A stretch of DNA of 64,000 nucleotides from Chryseobacterium sp. MFBS3-17 (GTDB taxonomy: Bacteria > Bacteroidota > Bacteroidia > Flavobacteriales > Weeksellaceae): positions 1 through 64,000 of the forward strand of contig NZ_JAJEWK010000012.1 in NCBI RefSeq assembly GCF_020687745.1, read 5' to 3'. A model generated the notes under the pieces. The model searched no databases and was not told the origin of the DNA. It saw only the letters and a program-made list of their open reading frames with translations. Position numbers and translations under genes: made by a program. How positions within the stretch are numbered: the first letter of the stretch is position 1; the number at the start of each line of letters is the position of its first letter. Positions 8,521-18,326 of the stretch are shown here, piece by piece.

Positions 8521-9626
8521 TAAAAACAGATATATTATTCGCAGGATTTTATGGTCAAAGAAATACAGGTGATGATGCCTTTGTAGAGGTAACTTCTTGG
8601 GGAGCAAAAAAATATTGGAATAAAACTAATAATCGTTTTATAGCAATAGAAAAAAACCTACCACAAACAATAGAGTTAGTAAAAGGATATCCATTGCAGT
8701 TTCCAAAAACATACGGTTTCCAGAAAAAATTATTACTTAATAATACACAATATCTAATATCATCTGGAGGTTCAACAATCCATAGTATACTGAAACCTAA
8801 TAATCCTAAACACATTGCATTAGAATTAAAAGAAAAAGGTAAAAATATTAAAATTGGTGCGATAGGAGTATCTGTTGGTCCGTTTAAAACTATTGAAGAT
8901 GAAAAAGCGGTTCAAAAATATTTAAAATCAATAGATTTTATTGCTTTGCGAGATCAAAGATCTTATGACTATGTTAAAAGTTTAGAAACAAATTATGATC
9001 CTGTTAATGCATTTGATATGGCTGCATTAATACCGGAAATTTATAATTATTCTATTACAAAAGAAAAGCAAAAAAAAATTATAGGAATTAGTGTTTGTCC
9101 ATATGAATCTGTTCATTTAGGTGGTGATATTGCAAATGAAGAAAGAAGAAATAATCAATTAATAGAGTTAATTAAAGTAATTGATAAAAATGAAGAGGTA
9201 GAATTCAAATTTTTTATTATCAATGGTAATCCAAAAATTGGTGATTTAAAAATAACCAAAGAAGTTATAAATAAATCTAAGCCTAAGAGATATACCATAG
9301 TAGATTACAATAAAGATACTAGATATATTTGGGAAGAAATAAACAGATGTAGTGTTGTTATTTCTACAAGGTTACATGCTGCGATTTTTGCTTGTTTTGG
9401 TCAAACACCATTTATACTAGTGGAGTATCATAAAAAATGTTCTGATTTTTTAGAAGATGTAGGTTATTGTAAAGAAGCAAGAATATACGATGCTGAATTT
9501 GATGTACAAGAAAAATCTAAAATAGTTTTGGACTGGTGTAACGACTATAGTAGTTATAAAACACCAACAAAACTTAAACAAAAATTTGAGCAAGCAAGAC
9601 TTAATTTTACTGATATTAAACTTTAA
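8517..9626 (+). CDS. Polysaccharide pyruvyl transferase family protein
   Basis: A 369-residue cytoplasmic protein resembling the CsaB/WcaK-type pyruvyl transferase family (PF04230), which adds pyruvate ketals from phosphoenolpyruvate to sugars; some members act as glycosyltransferases. Family-like features are the N-terminal GFYGQRNTGDDAF segment and the late STRLHAAIFACFGQTPFI segment with its conserved Arg-Leu-His. It overlaps the flippase by four bases. The acceptor sugar cannot be inferred. Confidence 0.82.
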   Translation: MIKTDILFAGFYGQRNTGDDAFVEVTSWGAKKYWNKTNNRFIAIEKNLPQTIELVKGYPLQFPKTYGFQKKLLLNNTQYLISSGGSTIHSILKPNNPKHIALELKEKGKNIKIGAIGVSVGPFKTIEDEKAVQKYLKSIDFIALRDQRSYDYVKSLETNYDPVNAFDMAALIPEIYNYSITKEKQKKIIGISVCPYESVHLGGDIANEERRNNQLIELIKVIDKNEEVEFKFFIINGNPKIGDLKITKEVINKSKPKRYTIVDYNKDTRYIWEEINRCSVVISTRLHAAIFACFGQTPFILVEYHKKCSDFLEDVGYCKEARIYDAEFDVQEKSKIVLDWCNDYSSYKTPTKLKQKFEQARLNFTDIKL

Positions 9627-9635
9627 AATGAACAA

Positions 9636-10517
9636 ATGTTTTCAGTTGTAATTCCATTATATAATAAACAAGAAAGTATTTATAATACAATAAAATCTGT
9701 ATTAAACCAAACTTATACAAATTTTGAAATTGTACTAGTAAATGATGGTTCTACAGATAACAGTTTGGAGGTTGTTGAAAAAATAATAGATCCACGTATT
9801 CGCATTATAGATAAACCCAATGGAGGTGTATCTAGTGCAAGGAATAAAGGAATAGAAGAAGCAACCAAAGAATGGATTGCTTTTTTAGATGGAGATGATC
9901 TATGGAAAGAAAATCATTTGGAAGAATATAACAAAGCAATAATTAATAATAAAAATTTAAATTGGTTATTTTCTGGCTATACATCCCGAAACTCAATTAA
10001 AGAATATAATTTTATTTACCATAAAAAAGGTGTACTAGAAAATATATTCGTTGATTTGTTAAATGGTATTAAAATCCATACTAGTGCAGTGTGTATAAAT
10101 AAATCATTATATATTAAATACAAAGATTTATATTTTACAGAAGGAATCAACAACTCAGAAGATAGAGAAGTATGGTATAAGTTATGTTGTATTGATCAAT
10201 CACCATATTATATAAATAAAAGTCTATCAATATATACTTTGGATAATATAAATTCATTAACAAGGACTAATCAAAATTTATTTTTTTTAACAATGCTTGA
10301 TAGATTAAAGAATTATATAAAATTAATAAATTGTCATGATAGAAAAATTTTAGTATCTATTATTTATAAAATTAATAAAATTGCGTTATATAACAGGTGG
10401 GATAAAACAAAGAAAGAAGAGTATTTAAACAATGAATATTTTAATAAATATGAACGTAAATTTTTAAAGATTGTTCCTAAGAAAATATATATAGAATATG
10501 TTAAAAAATATAATTAA
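9636..10517 (+). CDS. Glycosyltransferase family 2
   Basis: GT-A fold glycosyltransferase of 293 residues. The N-terminus FSVVIPLYNKQESI, the nucleotide-binding VNDGSTDNS segment and the metal-binding FLDGDDLW (DxD-like) are classic family 2 features, and an ED motif (SEDREVW) near 179 is the likely catalytic base region. The C-terminal third is Lys/Asn/Tyr-rich as a result of the A+T-rich DNA. The 3' end overlaps the next gene by 20 bases. Confidence 0.88.
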   Translation: MFSVVIPLYNKQESIYNTIKSVLNQTYTNFEIVLVNDGSTDNSLEVVEKIIDPRIRIIDKPNGGVSSARNKGIEEATKEWIAFLDGDDLWKENHLEEYNKAIINNKNLNWLFSGYTSRNSIKEYNFIYHKKGVLENIFVDLLNGIKIHTSAVCINKSLYIKYKDLYFTEGINNSEDREVWYKLCCIDQSPYYINKSLSIYTLDNINSLTRTNQNLFFLTMLDRLKNYIKLINCHDRKILVSIIYKINKIALYNRWDKTKKEEYLNNEYFNKYERKFLKIVPKKIYIEYVKKYN

Positions 10518-11019
10518 AAAATATAAAAAGAAATTTTATAGTCCGGAAAAATATGCAAAATTTTTAGGAGTCAAAATTGGTGATAATTGTTTAATTTCTA
10601 CTAAAAGATTTCCAACAGAAGCTTATTTGATTGAAATTGGTGATTATTGTAGAATAGCTAATAATGTAGCATTTTATACACATGGAGGTTTATGGTCTGT
10701 ACGAAAAAAATATAATAAGAAGAATTTAGAAAATTTTGGTAAAATAAAAATAGGTAATTATACATATATTGGAGATGATGCTAAAATTATGCCTGGTATA
10801 ACCATAGGAAATAATGTAATTGTTGGAGCAGGTTCAATTGTAACTAAATCAATACCAGATAATGTTATATGTGCAGGAAATCCTGCTAAAATAGTTGGTA
10901 ATATAGATGATTTTGTAAATAAAATAGAAAATTTTAATATACCAATTCATGGAAAATCAGCTAAGGAAAAGAAAAAAATATTACTGGCTTTAGCAGATAA
11001 TTATTTTATAAGAAAATAA
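10498..11019 (+). CDS. Left-handed beta-helix (hexapeptide) acetyltransferase
   Basis: Acyltransferase of 173 residues with repeated [I/V/L]-G-x-x hexapeptides, for example IGDNCL, IGDYCR, IGNYTYIGDDAKI and IGNNVIVGAGSIV. This is the fold of the sugar and serine O-acetyltransferases. The NPAKIVG end after the helix is typical of the family. It probably O- or N-acetylates a sugar of the repeat unit. The ATG used lies inside the end of the preceding GT2 gene, a common arrangement in such operons. Confidence 0.85.
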   Translation: MLKNIIKKYKKKFYSPEKYAKFLGVKIGDNCLISTKRFPTEAYLIEIGDYCRIANNVAFYTHGGLWSVRKKYNKKNLENFGKIKIGNYTYIGDDAKIMPGITIGNNVIVGAGSIVTKSIPDNVICAGNPAKIVGNIDDFVNKIENFNIPIHGKSAKEKKKILLALADNYFIRK

Positions 11020-11042
11020 TAATATAAATTCAATTCAATTCA

Positions 11043-12230
11043 ATGAAATTTACTAAAGGATATTTAGAAACATTGTTCATATTCATTTTCTCACCTTTTT
11101 TATCAGTTCCGTTAATTATTTTACAGACGATAAAAAGGGATAAAAATGTGATAATGTTAATTTCACTATTATTTGGATTTTTAGGATTTCTTTACATCCC
11201 TACAATTACAAATGATAAGGCTAAATATTTTATAAGATTTGAATATTTTGAAAAAATAAGTTTAGAAAATTTTTTACAATATTTAGTTTTAACCAAAAGG
11301 CCTGATTTTATATTTGAAACCTTAATGTATTTATTTGCGCAATCAAAAGTAAATATACAATGGCTTTTTTTTATCATTTCTACTTTTGTAGTTTATTCAA
11401 TATTAACTTTTTGTAATAAAATTTTAGAAATAAATTTAATAAAATCTAAAAGATTACTATTGACACCATTTATGGTGTTAATTACAATCTTTTCTTTATC
11501 CTATTCAGGTTTATTGTCAGGAGTTAGATTCTATTTCGCATTATCCATTTTTATATGGAGTATTTATTTTTTGTTTATAGATAAAAATCGAACCAAAGGA
11601 ATTCTTCTTTTAGTAGTTACTATTGCAACTCATTTTAGTTTTTCTTTTTTTATACCAGCAATTATAATAACGTTCTTTTTTCAGAAAAAACTAAATCTTA
11701 AATTAATATTAGCTATATCATTAATATTTCTATTTTTACCCCAAAATATATTAGCTAACATATTGGGGTTCTTAGAAATGCCAGAAACTTATGGAAATAA
11801 AGCAGATGCTTATTTAAATAATGAGGTAGAATTTTCAAAAAATTCAATCATTCTGACTTTTTTAAGAAATGCTTGGATCTATTTTCTCTACGTATTTATT
11901 TTATTTATTAATAAGGATAAAAAAGACCTATTAACTAAAATCTTAGTTGTATTTACTGCTTTTGTAAATATTACCTATTCTGTACCTATAATTTTTAATC
12001 GATACGTTATTGTATTAAAAGTACTGTTTTTAAGTGTAATTTTTATTAGATGTTTACATTCAAAAAATCAATTAAAATATTTGTACATTCTAGGAATTCT
12101 ATTTTTTATAAATTTTGTTGTAGATATAAATGTATTGCGATATAATATTCTTGCATCTTATAAAATGAAAGAAATGTGGAATATTATACTTTTAATCACA
12201 AATAAAATTTCACCTCATGACTTTCTCTAA
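11043..12230 (+). CDS. EpsG-family polysaccharide polymerase (Wzy-like, module A)
   Basis: Integral membrane protein of 395 residues with about ten hydrophobic segments. Segments such as NDKAKYFIRFEYFEK followed by RPDFIFETLMYLF resemble the EpsG family, whose members act as Wzy polymerases joining repeat units on the periplasmic side. It lies 23 bases after the acetyltransferase and overlaps the beta-helix gene by 14 bases. As usual for Wzy proteins, assignment rests on topology and context. Confidence 0.78.
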   Translation: MKFTKGYLETLFIFIFSPFLSVPLIILQTIKRDKNVIMLISLLFGFLGFLYIPTITNDKAKYFIRFEYFEKISLENFLQYLVLTKRPDFIFETLMYLFAQSKVNIQWLFFIISTFVVYSILTFCNKILEINLIKSKRLLLTPFMVLITIFSLSYSGLLSGVRFYFALSIFIWSIYFLFIDKNRTKGILLLVVTIATHFSFSFFIPAIIITFFFQKKLNLKLILAISLIFLFLPQNILANILGFLEMPETYGNKADAYLNNEVEFSKNSIILTFLRNAWIYFLYVFILFINKDKKDLLTKILVVFTAFVNITYSVPIIFNRYVIVLKVLFLSVIFIRCLHSKNQLKYLYILGILFFINFVVDINVLRYNILASYKMKEMWNIILLITNKISPHDFL

Positions 12231-13323
12231 ATATTTAATATTACTGTTATTAATTTTTAATTTTAGTTTAGTAATTGCACAAGATAAGATTCCTGCGCAG
12301 TATAATTTTTATAGTAATTCCTATAGTACAAATTTAAAATCTAATTTAGAGAAAAGAATTAATAAAAACCAAAAAGGCGAAGAATCGACAAGAATTATAC
12401 AAGATTATATAGATAAAAATAAGGAAATAATTTTACCAAATAAAGAAATTTACATATCAAAAAAAGGATTGTTTTTGAAAGATAACAGTACTATTATTTT
12501 TCAAAAATACACAAAGTTAGTAATGGAATCCAATGATTTGGAAAGATACGGGGTTATCAATGTTATTAATGTTAATAATGTAAAAATTATTAACCCAAAT
12601 ATTATAGGAGATCGTAAAAGTCACACAGGTAATAAAGGTGAATGGGGACATGGAATTAATATTTTAGGTAGCAAAAATGTTTTAATCTCTAATTTTAATA
12701 TTTCTAATTGTTGGGGAGATGGTATTTATATAGGTAGAGATAATAACAAATTTTCCTCTAATATTACCCTAAAAAATGGTATTGTTTATAACAATAGAAG
12801 GAATGGTATTAGTATAACAAGTGTTGATGGTTTATTAATGAATAATATTACCTCAGCATTTAATCAAGGAACTAGTCCTCAATATGGGATTGATTTTGAA
12901 GCAAATGATTCTCGAGACGAAATGAATAATATCAAATTAAATAATATTATTACATATTACAACAAAAGTGGAGGGATGATGATATCTTTTGATCGATTGA
13001 ATGCAAAAGGAAGTAAAACAGTTACTAAAGAAGTAAATTTTGAAGTTACAAATTTTAAAGATATTGGTTCAAAAAATACTGGGTTATTAATTGCTCAGAT
13101 AACTTCAGGATTTAAAAATATTAAAGGAGGTATTACATTTAATGGATTAGAAGTGGAAGGGAATTTAAAGCCTATACAGATAAGAAGAAATGAATGGGAG
13201 CATTTTTATATAAAATTGAATGATGTCAATATAAAAAACCCCTTAAATAAAAATGCACATAATAAAGAATTATTGAGAGTTACAAAAGACAGAAAGAATA
13301 TTATAATTAATTTAGCTAAATAA
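12217..13323 (+). CDS. Secreted right-handed beta-helix protein (module A)
   Basis: A 368-residue protein with an N-terminal signal peptide (LILLLLIFNFSLVIAQ, cleavage near 22). After this come many short Asn/Ile-rich strands such as VINVNNVKIINPNI, SKNVLISNFNISN and GDGIYIGRDNNKFSSN, the pattern of pectate-lyase-like parallel beta-helix folds. Such proteins in polysaccharide loci can be lyases, epimerases or hydrolases acting on the glycan in the periplasm. No catalytic residues could be assigned. It is coupled to both neighbours by short overlaps. A protein of the same general kind sits in module B at 37591. Confidence 0.75.
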   Translation: MTFSKYLILLLLIFNFSLVIAQDKIPAQYNFYSNSYSTNLKSNLEKRINKNQKGEESTRIIQDYIDKNKEIILPNKEIYISKKGLFLKDNSTIIFQKYTKLVMESNDLERYGVINVINVNNVKIINPNIIGDRKSHTGNKGEWGHGINILGSKNVLISNFNISNCWGDGIYIGRDNNKFSSNITLKNGIVYNNRRNGISITSVDGLLMNNITSAFNQGTSPQYGIDFEANDSRDEMNNIKLNNIITYYNKSGGMMISFDRLNAKGSKTVTKEVNFEVTNFKDIGSKNTGLLIAQITSGFKNIKGGITFNGLEVEGNLKPIQIRRNEWEHFYIKLNDVNIKNPLNKNAHNKELLRVTKDRKNIIINLAK

Positions 13324-14408
13324 TGACTAAAACCATATTTTTTGTAACAGGGTTAGATTCTGGTGGATTGGAGAATTATTTATTACGATTTCTTAAATAT
13401 AAACATACTGAATTTTCAGATATTATTGTTTATTGTAAAGGAGGCAAAGGTGGTATACTTGAAGAAGAGTATAAAAAAATTCCTAATGTTAAAATTATTA
13501 AAAATACGATAGGTACTGTACATCCAAAAGATTATATAAATTTATATAAATGGTTAAAAGGTTATTCTGACTATTCAATTTGTGATTTTACCGGAAATTT
13601 TGCAGGCCCGGTACTATGGTCTGCTAAAAAAGCAGGGATAAAAAAAAGGATTGTTTTTTATCGATCTTCTTCCAATCGCTTTAAAGAATCTTTTTTTAAA
13701 ATGAAAATTAATAAGTTCTATAATTCGCTGGTATTAAAATACAGCACTCACATATTGGCAAATTCCTCTTATGGATTACAATTTTTCTTTGGAGAAAAGT
13801 TAAAAGATAATCGAATGAAGGTCATCTATAATGGAATAGATGCTACTATTTTCGATGGTAATTTAAAAAACCTTAGAAATGAATTTAATATACCAGACGA
13901 TGGTTTTATTGTGGGGCATACAGGTCGATTTAACGAAGCAAAAAATCATCAGACTATAATAAATGTTGCAAAAAAGATTGTAAATAAGAATACAACTATT
14001 TATTTTATTCTATGTGGTAAAGGGGTAAAAGAGAATTTATTGAAGACTCTTACTTCTGAAGAACGAAAAAATATTCTTTTATTTGAGAACAGGAATGACA
14101 TTCCAGACTTTTTAAATACGATGAATCTGTATTTTTTTCCATCCATTACCGAAGGACAACCCAATTCTTTAATTGAAGCGATGATCTTAGGTAAACCTTT
14201 TTTAGCATCAAACATACCTTCTATTAAAGAAACCGTATATAAAAAATATTATCATTGTTTATTTGATCCGTTGGACGAAAATGCATTTATTAAGCAAATT
14301 GAAAATGCTTCTTTAAGTAAAATTCAATCGGATTCACAATTAAAAAAATTAACTATAGAAAAATTTAATCATCAATTATTATTTGATGAATTTTATAAAG
14401 AATTATAA
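13323..14408 (+). CDS. Glycosyltransferase family 4 (GT-B)
   Basis: A 361-residue GT-B glycosyltransferase. The N-terminal domain begins TKTIFFVTGLDSGGLENYLLRF with the glycine-rich acceptor loop. The C-terminal domain has IVGHTGRFNEAKNH and the nucleotide-sugar binding EX7E-type motif EGQPNSLIEAMILG. It would add one sugar to the lipid-linked repeat unit at the cytoplasmic membrane. It starts on the last base of the beta-helix gene's stop codon and is part of the A+T-rich block. Confidence 0.88.
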   Translation: MTKTIFFVTGLDSGGLENYLLRFLKYKHTEFSDIIVYCKGGKGGILEEEYKKIPNVKIIKNTIGTVHPKDYINLYKWLKGYSDYSICDFTGNFAGPVLWSAKKAGIKKRIVFYRSSSNRFKESFFKMKINKFYNSLVLKYSTHILANSSYGLQFFFGEKLKDNRMKVIYNGIDATIFDGNLKNLRNEFNIPDDGFIVGHTGRFNEAKNHQTIINVAKKIVNKNTTIYFILCGKGVKENLLKTLTSEERKNILLFENRNDIPDFLNTMNLYFFPSITEGQPNSLIEAMILGKPFLASNIPSIKETVYKKYYHCLFDPLDENAFIKQIENASLSKIQSDSQLKKLTIEKFNHQLLFDEFYKEL

Positions 14409-14410
14409 TA

Positions 14411-15583
14411 ATGAGAATATTATTTGTACATGATCATCCATTTTATCAGGATAATGATAATAAAGTTTATACAGGTGGTGCATTTCCTGATAGTATATGG
14501 AATAATTATTTGATGAATTTTGACGAAATTAACATATACGCAAGACGTTCTAAATCTTTAGCTTCGAAAAAAGCGATTAGCTCCGGTAATGTTAATGTCA
14601 ATTTTTTTTTAACAGATTTATATTCTTCAGTATCAGGGCTATTTAAAAATTACAATTTAATAAAAAAAGAGCTTACAGATTTAATTACTAAAAATGATGT
14701 GATACTAGTTCGACTTCCGAGTGTATTAGGATTTATTACAGCTGAAATTGCAATGAAATTGAATAAAAAAATTTGGGTTGAACAAGTAGGAAATGCTAGT
14801 GAGGCGTTAGGTATGCATGGTTCATTATTAGGAAAATTTGCTGCACCTATTTTCGATAAATTTAATCGTAAATATGTTTCGAAAGCAAATTATATTACTT
14901 ATGTAACAAAATATAAATTACAAAAAGATTATCCTCATAATGATAAAGCCATTGTTACAAATCTATCAAATGTTATTATCAAAAAGATTTTAAATAATTC
15001 AGAAATAGATAATCAACGTTTTTTTTTACAAATTCTTAAGATTGGTTTGATAGGTGGTTTTGATGTTAGATATAAAGGACAAGACATACTATTAAAGGCT
15101 ATAAATGAACTTCCAAAACATATAAAATCTAATATTGAAATATATTTTATTGGAAAAGGCAATTTTGACTGGATTAATGAAATGGCAAAATCCTATAACT
15201 TGAATGACAATATTAAATTTATAGGAGCTTTAATGCCAGGTGATGAGATAAATGAAATGTTGAAAAATCTTTCTTTGTATGTCCAGCCATCATTTACTGA
15301 AGGTATGCCTAGGGCTACAATTGAAGCTATGGCAATGGGATGTCCTGTTATTGGTAGTAATGTTGGGGGAATACCTGAATTAATAACAAATAGTTTTATA
15401 CATGATAGTGGTAATTATCAATTGCTTTCTAAACATATATTGGAGCTATATAATAATAGGAAATTATTAAAACAAGAATCAAATCGTAGTCTTATTAAGG
15501 CAGAAGATTATTTATTAGATAACTTAATAAATAGAAGAAAAAAATTTTATTCATTAATGAATGAAGATATTGAAGTAAAATGA
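14411..15583 (+). CDS. Glycosyltransferase family 4 (GT-B)
   Basis: A 390-residue GT-B enzyme. The N-terminus MRILFVHDHPFYQDNDN leads to a YTGGAFPDS acceptor-side loop. The C-terminal half has KIGLIGGFDVRYKGQD and the family EX7E motif TEGMPRATIEAMAMGCPVIG. It probably adds another residue of the same repeat unit. It is two bases from the previous gene and overlaps the next by four. Confidence 0.88.
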   Translation: MRILFVHDHPFYQDNDNKVYTGGAFPDSIWNNYLMNFDEINIYARRSKSLASKKAISSGNVNVNFFLTDLYSSVSGLFKNYNLIKKELTDLITKNDVILVRLPSVLGFITAEIAMKLNKKIWVEQVGNASEALGMHGSLLGKFAAPIFDKFNRKYVSKANYITYVTKYKLQKDYPHNDKAIVTNLSNVIIKKILNNSEIDNQRFFLQILKIGLIGGFDVRYKGQDILLKAINELPKHIKSNIEIYFIGKGNFDWINEMAKSYNLNDNIKFIGALMPGDEINEMLKNLSLYVQPSFTEGMPRATIEAMAMGCPVIGSNVGGIPELITNSFIHDSGNYQLLSKHILELYNNRKLLKQESNRSLIKAEDYLLDNLINRRKKFYSLMNEDIEVK

Positions 15584-16713
15584 AAATATTAATTGGTGTA
15601 ACTTCATATTTAAGTTATAAATTAATTGAAGGACAGATTAATTATCTTGTTAATAAAGGAAATGAAGTTTGTTTTGTTTCCTCTTTTAATGAAAATACAA
15701 AAGATAAAGTTGAAAAAGAGTTAGGAAAATATTATCCTATTGAAATGGAAAGAGAAATAAATCCTATCAAAGATTTTATTTCTTTAATTAAAATATATTT
15801 CCTGTTAAAAAAATTAAAACCAGATGTAATAAATGTTAGTACACCAAAAGCAGCATTATTATTTACTATAATTTCTAAATTATTTTTCCGAAATAAAATC
15901 AAAACTATTTTCACTTTAAGAGGGTTAAGATCAGATACATTAACTGGCCTAAAATATAGAATAGTATTTTTAACAGAAAAAATAACGTGTTATTTAGCCG
16001 ACAAAATTATAGTAATTTCTCCGTCGCTAGAACAACATGCAATTAATAAAAAATTATTTTCTAAATCTAAGAGTGAAGTTGTATTGAAGGGTAGTAGTAA
16101 TGGAATCAATATTAATAAATTTAGAAAAGTTAATAATAATTTACGAGAGGTTCTAAAAATATCAGAAGACACTATAGTTTATGGTTATGTAGGTAGATTA
16201 GTTAATGATAAGGGTATTAGAGAGTTATTCGATGCTTTTCAATTACTTAAAGCTAAACATAAAAATGTAAAATTATTGTTAATAGGTTCTTACAATGAAG
16301 CGGATTGTATTGATAAAAATTTATTAAATAAAATAATAAATGATACTTCAATTATTTTAATTGACTATACAGAAAATATAGAGGAGTATTATTCTATAAT
16401 GGATGTTTTTATATTATTTTCTTATAGAGAAGGATTTGGCAACGTTGTGATTGAAGCAGGATTAATGGAAGTACCTGCTTTAGTTTCGAATATTCCAGGA
16501 CTAAAAGATACAATTGTAGATGGTGAAACAGGATTTTTAGTAGAATCAAAAAATGTAAAAAGTTTAGTATCCAAAATGGATTTGCTATATAAAGAAAAAG
16601 ATTTACGATTAAAATTCGGTCAATCTAGCAAAGAAAGGATATTGAATTTTTTTTCACATGATAAAATTTGGGATGGACAATTGAGTATTTATAAAAAATT
16701 GATAAATAAATAA
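15580..16713 (+). CDS. Glycosyltransferase family 4, PglA-like
   Basis: A 377-residue GT-B enzyme. The N-terminal region ([22 protein letters not shown], then [16 protein letters not shown] and [12 protein letters not shown]) resembles PglA-type transferases that add the second sugar onto an undecaprenyl-diphosphate-linked initiating sugar. The C-terminal domain has [16 protein letters not shown] and [15 protein letters not shown]. Its position directly before a PglC-like initiating transferase fits that role. It is the last gene of the A+T-rich block. The acceptor is inferred. Confidence 0.85.
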   Translation: MKILIGVTSYLSYKLIEGQINYLVNKGNEVCFVSSFNENTKDKVEKELGKYYPIEMEREINPIKDFISLIKIYFLLKKLKPDVINVSTPKAALLFTIISKLFFRNKIKTIFTLRGLRSDTLTGLKYRIVFLTEKITCYLADKIIVISPSLEQHAINKKLFSKSKSEVVLKGSSNGININKFRKVNNNLREVLKISEDTIVYGYVGRLVNDKGIRELFDAFQLLKAKHKNVKLLLIGSYNEADCIDKNLLNKIINDTSIILIDYTENIEEYYSIMDVFILFSYREGFGNVVIEAGLMEVPALVSNIPGLKDTIVDGETGFLVESKNVKSLVSKMDLLYKEKDLRLKFGQSSKERILNFFSHDKIWDGQLSIYKKLINK

Positions 16714-16714
16714 T

Positions 16715-17323
16715 ATGTTATATCAAAACTATATCAAGCGAGTTTTTGATTTCCTAATCGCTTTAGTTGGGTTAATCTGTTTATCTCCAATTTTTATTTT
16801 GGTAACGATTGGTTTATATTTTGCCAATCAAGGAAAACCGTTTTTCTTTCAAGCTCGTCCGGGTAAAAACGAACGCATCTTTAAAATCATAAAGTTTAAA
16901 ACCATGAGCGATAAAAAAGATGTACATGGTAATTTACTGTCTGATGCCGATCGCCTGACATCAATTGGCGCATTCGTGCGGAAAACCTCTTTAGACGAAC
17001 TCCCCCAACTCATCAATGTGCTGAAAGGAGATATGAGTTTGATTGGTCCGCGGCCGTTATTGCCTCAATATTTACCTTTGTATAATGCAGAGCAGAAAAG
17101 AAGACATGAAGTCCGTCCGGGAATTACCGGCTGGGCACAGGTCAATGGCCGAAATGCCATCAGCTGGCAACAGAAATTTGAATATGATGTCTGGTATGTG
17201 GATCACCTTTCTTTTGCCACAGATATAAAGGTTTTTTTAATGACCTTTAAAAAAGTTTTTAGAAGCGAGGGAATTAGTCAGGAAGGACAAGCGACAGCAG
17301 AGCCTTTTAATGGTGATAATTAA
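16715..17323 (+). CDS. Initiating sugar-phosphate transferase, PglC-like
   Basis: Monotopic phosphoglycosyl transferase of 202 residues that would move a sugar phosphate from a UDP-sugar onto undecaprenyl phosphate. There is one N-terminal membrane segment ([24 protein letters not shown]) and the family core: [51 protein letters not shown]-type region at about 90-115, and [14 protein letters not shown]. Base composition returns from very A+T-rich to normal within the first part of this gene. It ends in AEPFNGDN, a tail that reappears downstream at 17630-17654. It would pair with the PglD-like gene at 17666. Confidence 0.9.
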   Translation: MLYQNYIKRVFDFLIALVGLICLSPIFILVTIGLYFANQGKPFFFQARPGKNERIFKIIKFKTMSDKKDVHGNLLSDADRLTSIGAFVRKTSLDELPQLINVLKGDMSLIGPRPLLPQYLPLYNAEQKRRHEVRPGITGWAQVNGRNAISWQQKFEYDVWYVDHLSFATDIKVFLMTFKKVFRSEGISQEGQATAEPFNGDN

Positions 17324-17536
17324 AGCGGTAGATATAAAAAAGAAGGTTTGGATTATCTACAACAGAAAGCAGTAGAAAATTCTATACATGAAAATAAAGC
17401 ATTAGGTTTACCCTACATAATCGTTGAAAACGGAGAATTGCTTAAAGTTCATACAGATGGAACAAAAATAAAAATAGGAAAGCCTAAATACGACACTGTT
17501 AAAGTAAAAAAGAGAATCTTTAAGCTAAAGAAGTAA
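17324..17536 (+). pseudogene. Small ORF or 5'-truncated remnant of unknown function
   Basis: An open frame continuing in the same frame as the PglC-like gene right after its stop. It has no ATG; the first usable codon is TTG at 17348, giving 62 residues (LDYLQQKAVENSI, then GLPYIIVENGELLKVHTDG and a Lys-rich end). The reading looks coding up to the TAA at 17534 and may be the 3' part of a small gene whose start was lost. I do not recognise the family. It sits between a transferase gene and a stump resembling that gene's tail. Confidence 0.4.
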
Positions 17537-17537
17537 T

Positions 17538-17654
17538 ATGAAACGTTTTCGAATGTTTGCTGATTTCAATGGGTCAGAGAAGTCATTCTCTATAAATAAA
17601 ATTAAAAACGAAGCATTGGTTAGGAAAGATAAACCTTTTAACGGAAATAATTAA
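17538..17654 (+). pseudogene. 38-codon ORF whose tail resembles the end of the PglC-like gene
   Basis: ATG to TAA gives 38 residues starting MKRFRMFADFNG and ending KPFNGNN. The last 20 bases match the last bases of the 16715 gene (ending EPFNGDN) at about 17 positions, including the stop codon. One reading is that the 3' stump of an older sugar-transferase allele remains here after gene replacement or tandem duplication. It could also be a real short ORF; I do not recognise its first half. Confidence 0.35.
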
Positions 17655-17665
17655 AAAAACATATA

Positions 17666-18313
17666 ATGAAAAATATAACAATTTTTGGCGCAGGTGGTTT
17701 TGGTCGAGAAGTTAAAACCATTATTGATGCAATTAATAAAGCAGAGCCTAATACTTATAATTTTGTAGGTTTTTATGATGATGGTATCGAAAAAGGAACG
17801 ATTGTAAACGGTTACCCTGTTTTAGGAGGAATTCAGGAATTAAATGAAGTCACTTCTGAATTATCATTAATTATTTCAGTAGGTGATCCCAGAATAAAGA
17901 AAATCATTCTCGATAAAATAGAAAATTCATTTATTAAATTTCCCGCAATTGTTCATCCAAACGCATCTGTCTCGTCAGATGATGTTCAAATTGGTAAGGG
18001 AACAATTATTTGCGAAGGAACAATAATTACATGTAATATTAAAATTGGAGATTTCGTAATTTTTAATTTACTGTGTACAGTAGGACACGACACAATAATT
18101 GACGATTATTGTGCTTTTATGCCAAGTGTAAATATCTCAGGAGAAGTATATTTACACCATAGTGTATATGTTGGTACAGGAGCTAAAATCATTAATTTAT
18201 TAGAAATTGGACAAGAAACTATTGTAGGTGCTGGTGCTGTTGTTTCAAAATCTTTGCCTGCTAAATGTACAGCTGTGGGCATCCCTGCTAAGCCTATTAA
18301 ATTTCATGAATAA
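17666..18313 (+). CDS. PglD/NeuD-like sugar N/O-acetyltransferase
   Basis: A 215-residue acyltransferase with the PglD/NeuD layout: an N-terminal Rossmann-like substrate domain (ITIFGAGGFGREVKTIIDAI, residues 3-22) and a C-terminal left-handed beta-helix with hexapeptides such as IGKGTIICEGTII, DDYCAFMPSVNISGEVYLHHSVYVGTGAKI-type repeats and IVGAGAVVSKSLPAK. PglD acetylates UDP-4-amino-4,6-dideoxy-GlcNAc. The likely partners here are the PglE-like gene at 22430 and the PglF-like gene at 23642, now separated from it by the ATPase insertion. The catalytic His was not assigned. Confidence 0.85.
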   Translation: MKNITIFGAGGFGREVKTIIDAINKAEPNTYNFVGFYDDGIEKGTIVNGYPVLGGIQELNEVTSELSLIISVGDPRIKKIILDKIENSFIKFPAIVHPNASVSSDDVQIGKGTIICEGTIITCNIKIGDFVIFNLLCTVGHDTIIDDYCAFMPSVNISGEVYLHHSVYVGTGAKIINLLEIGQETIVGAGAVVSKSLPAKCTAVGIPAKPIKFHE

Positions 18314-18326
18314 AATAGGGAAGTAG

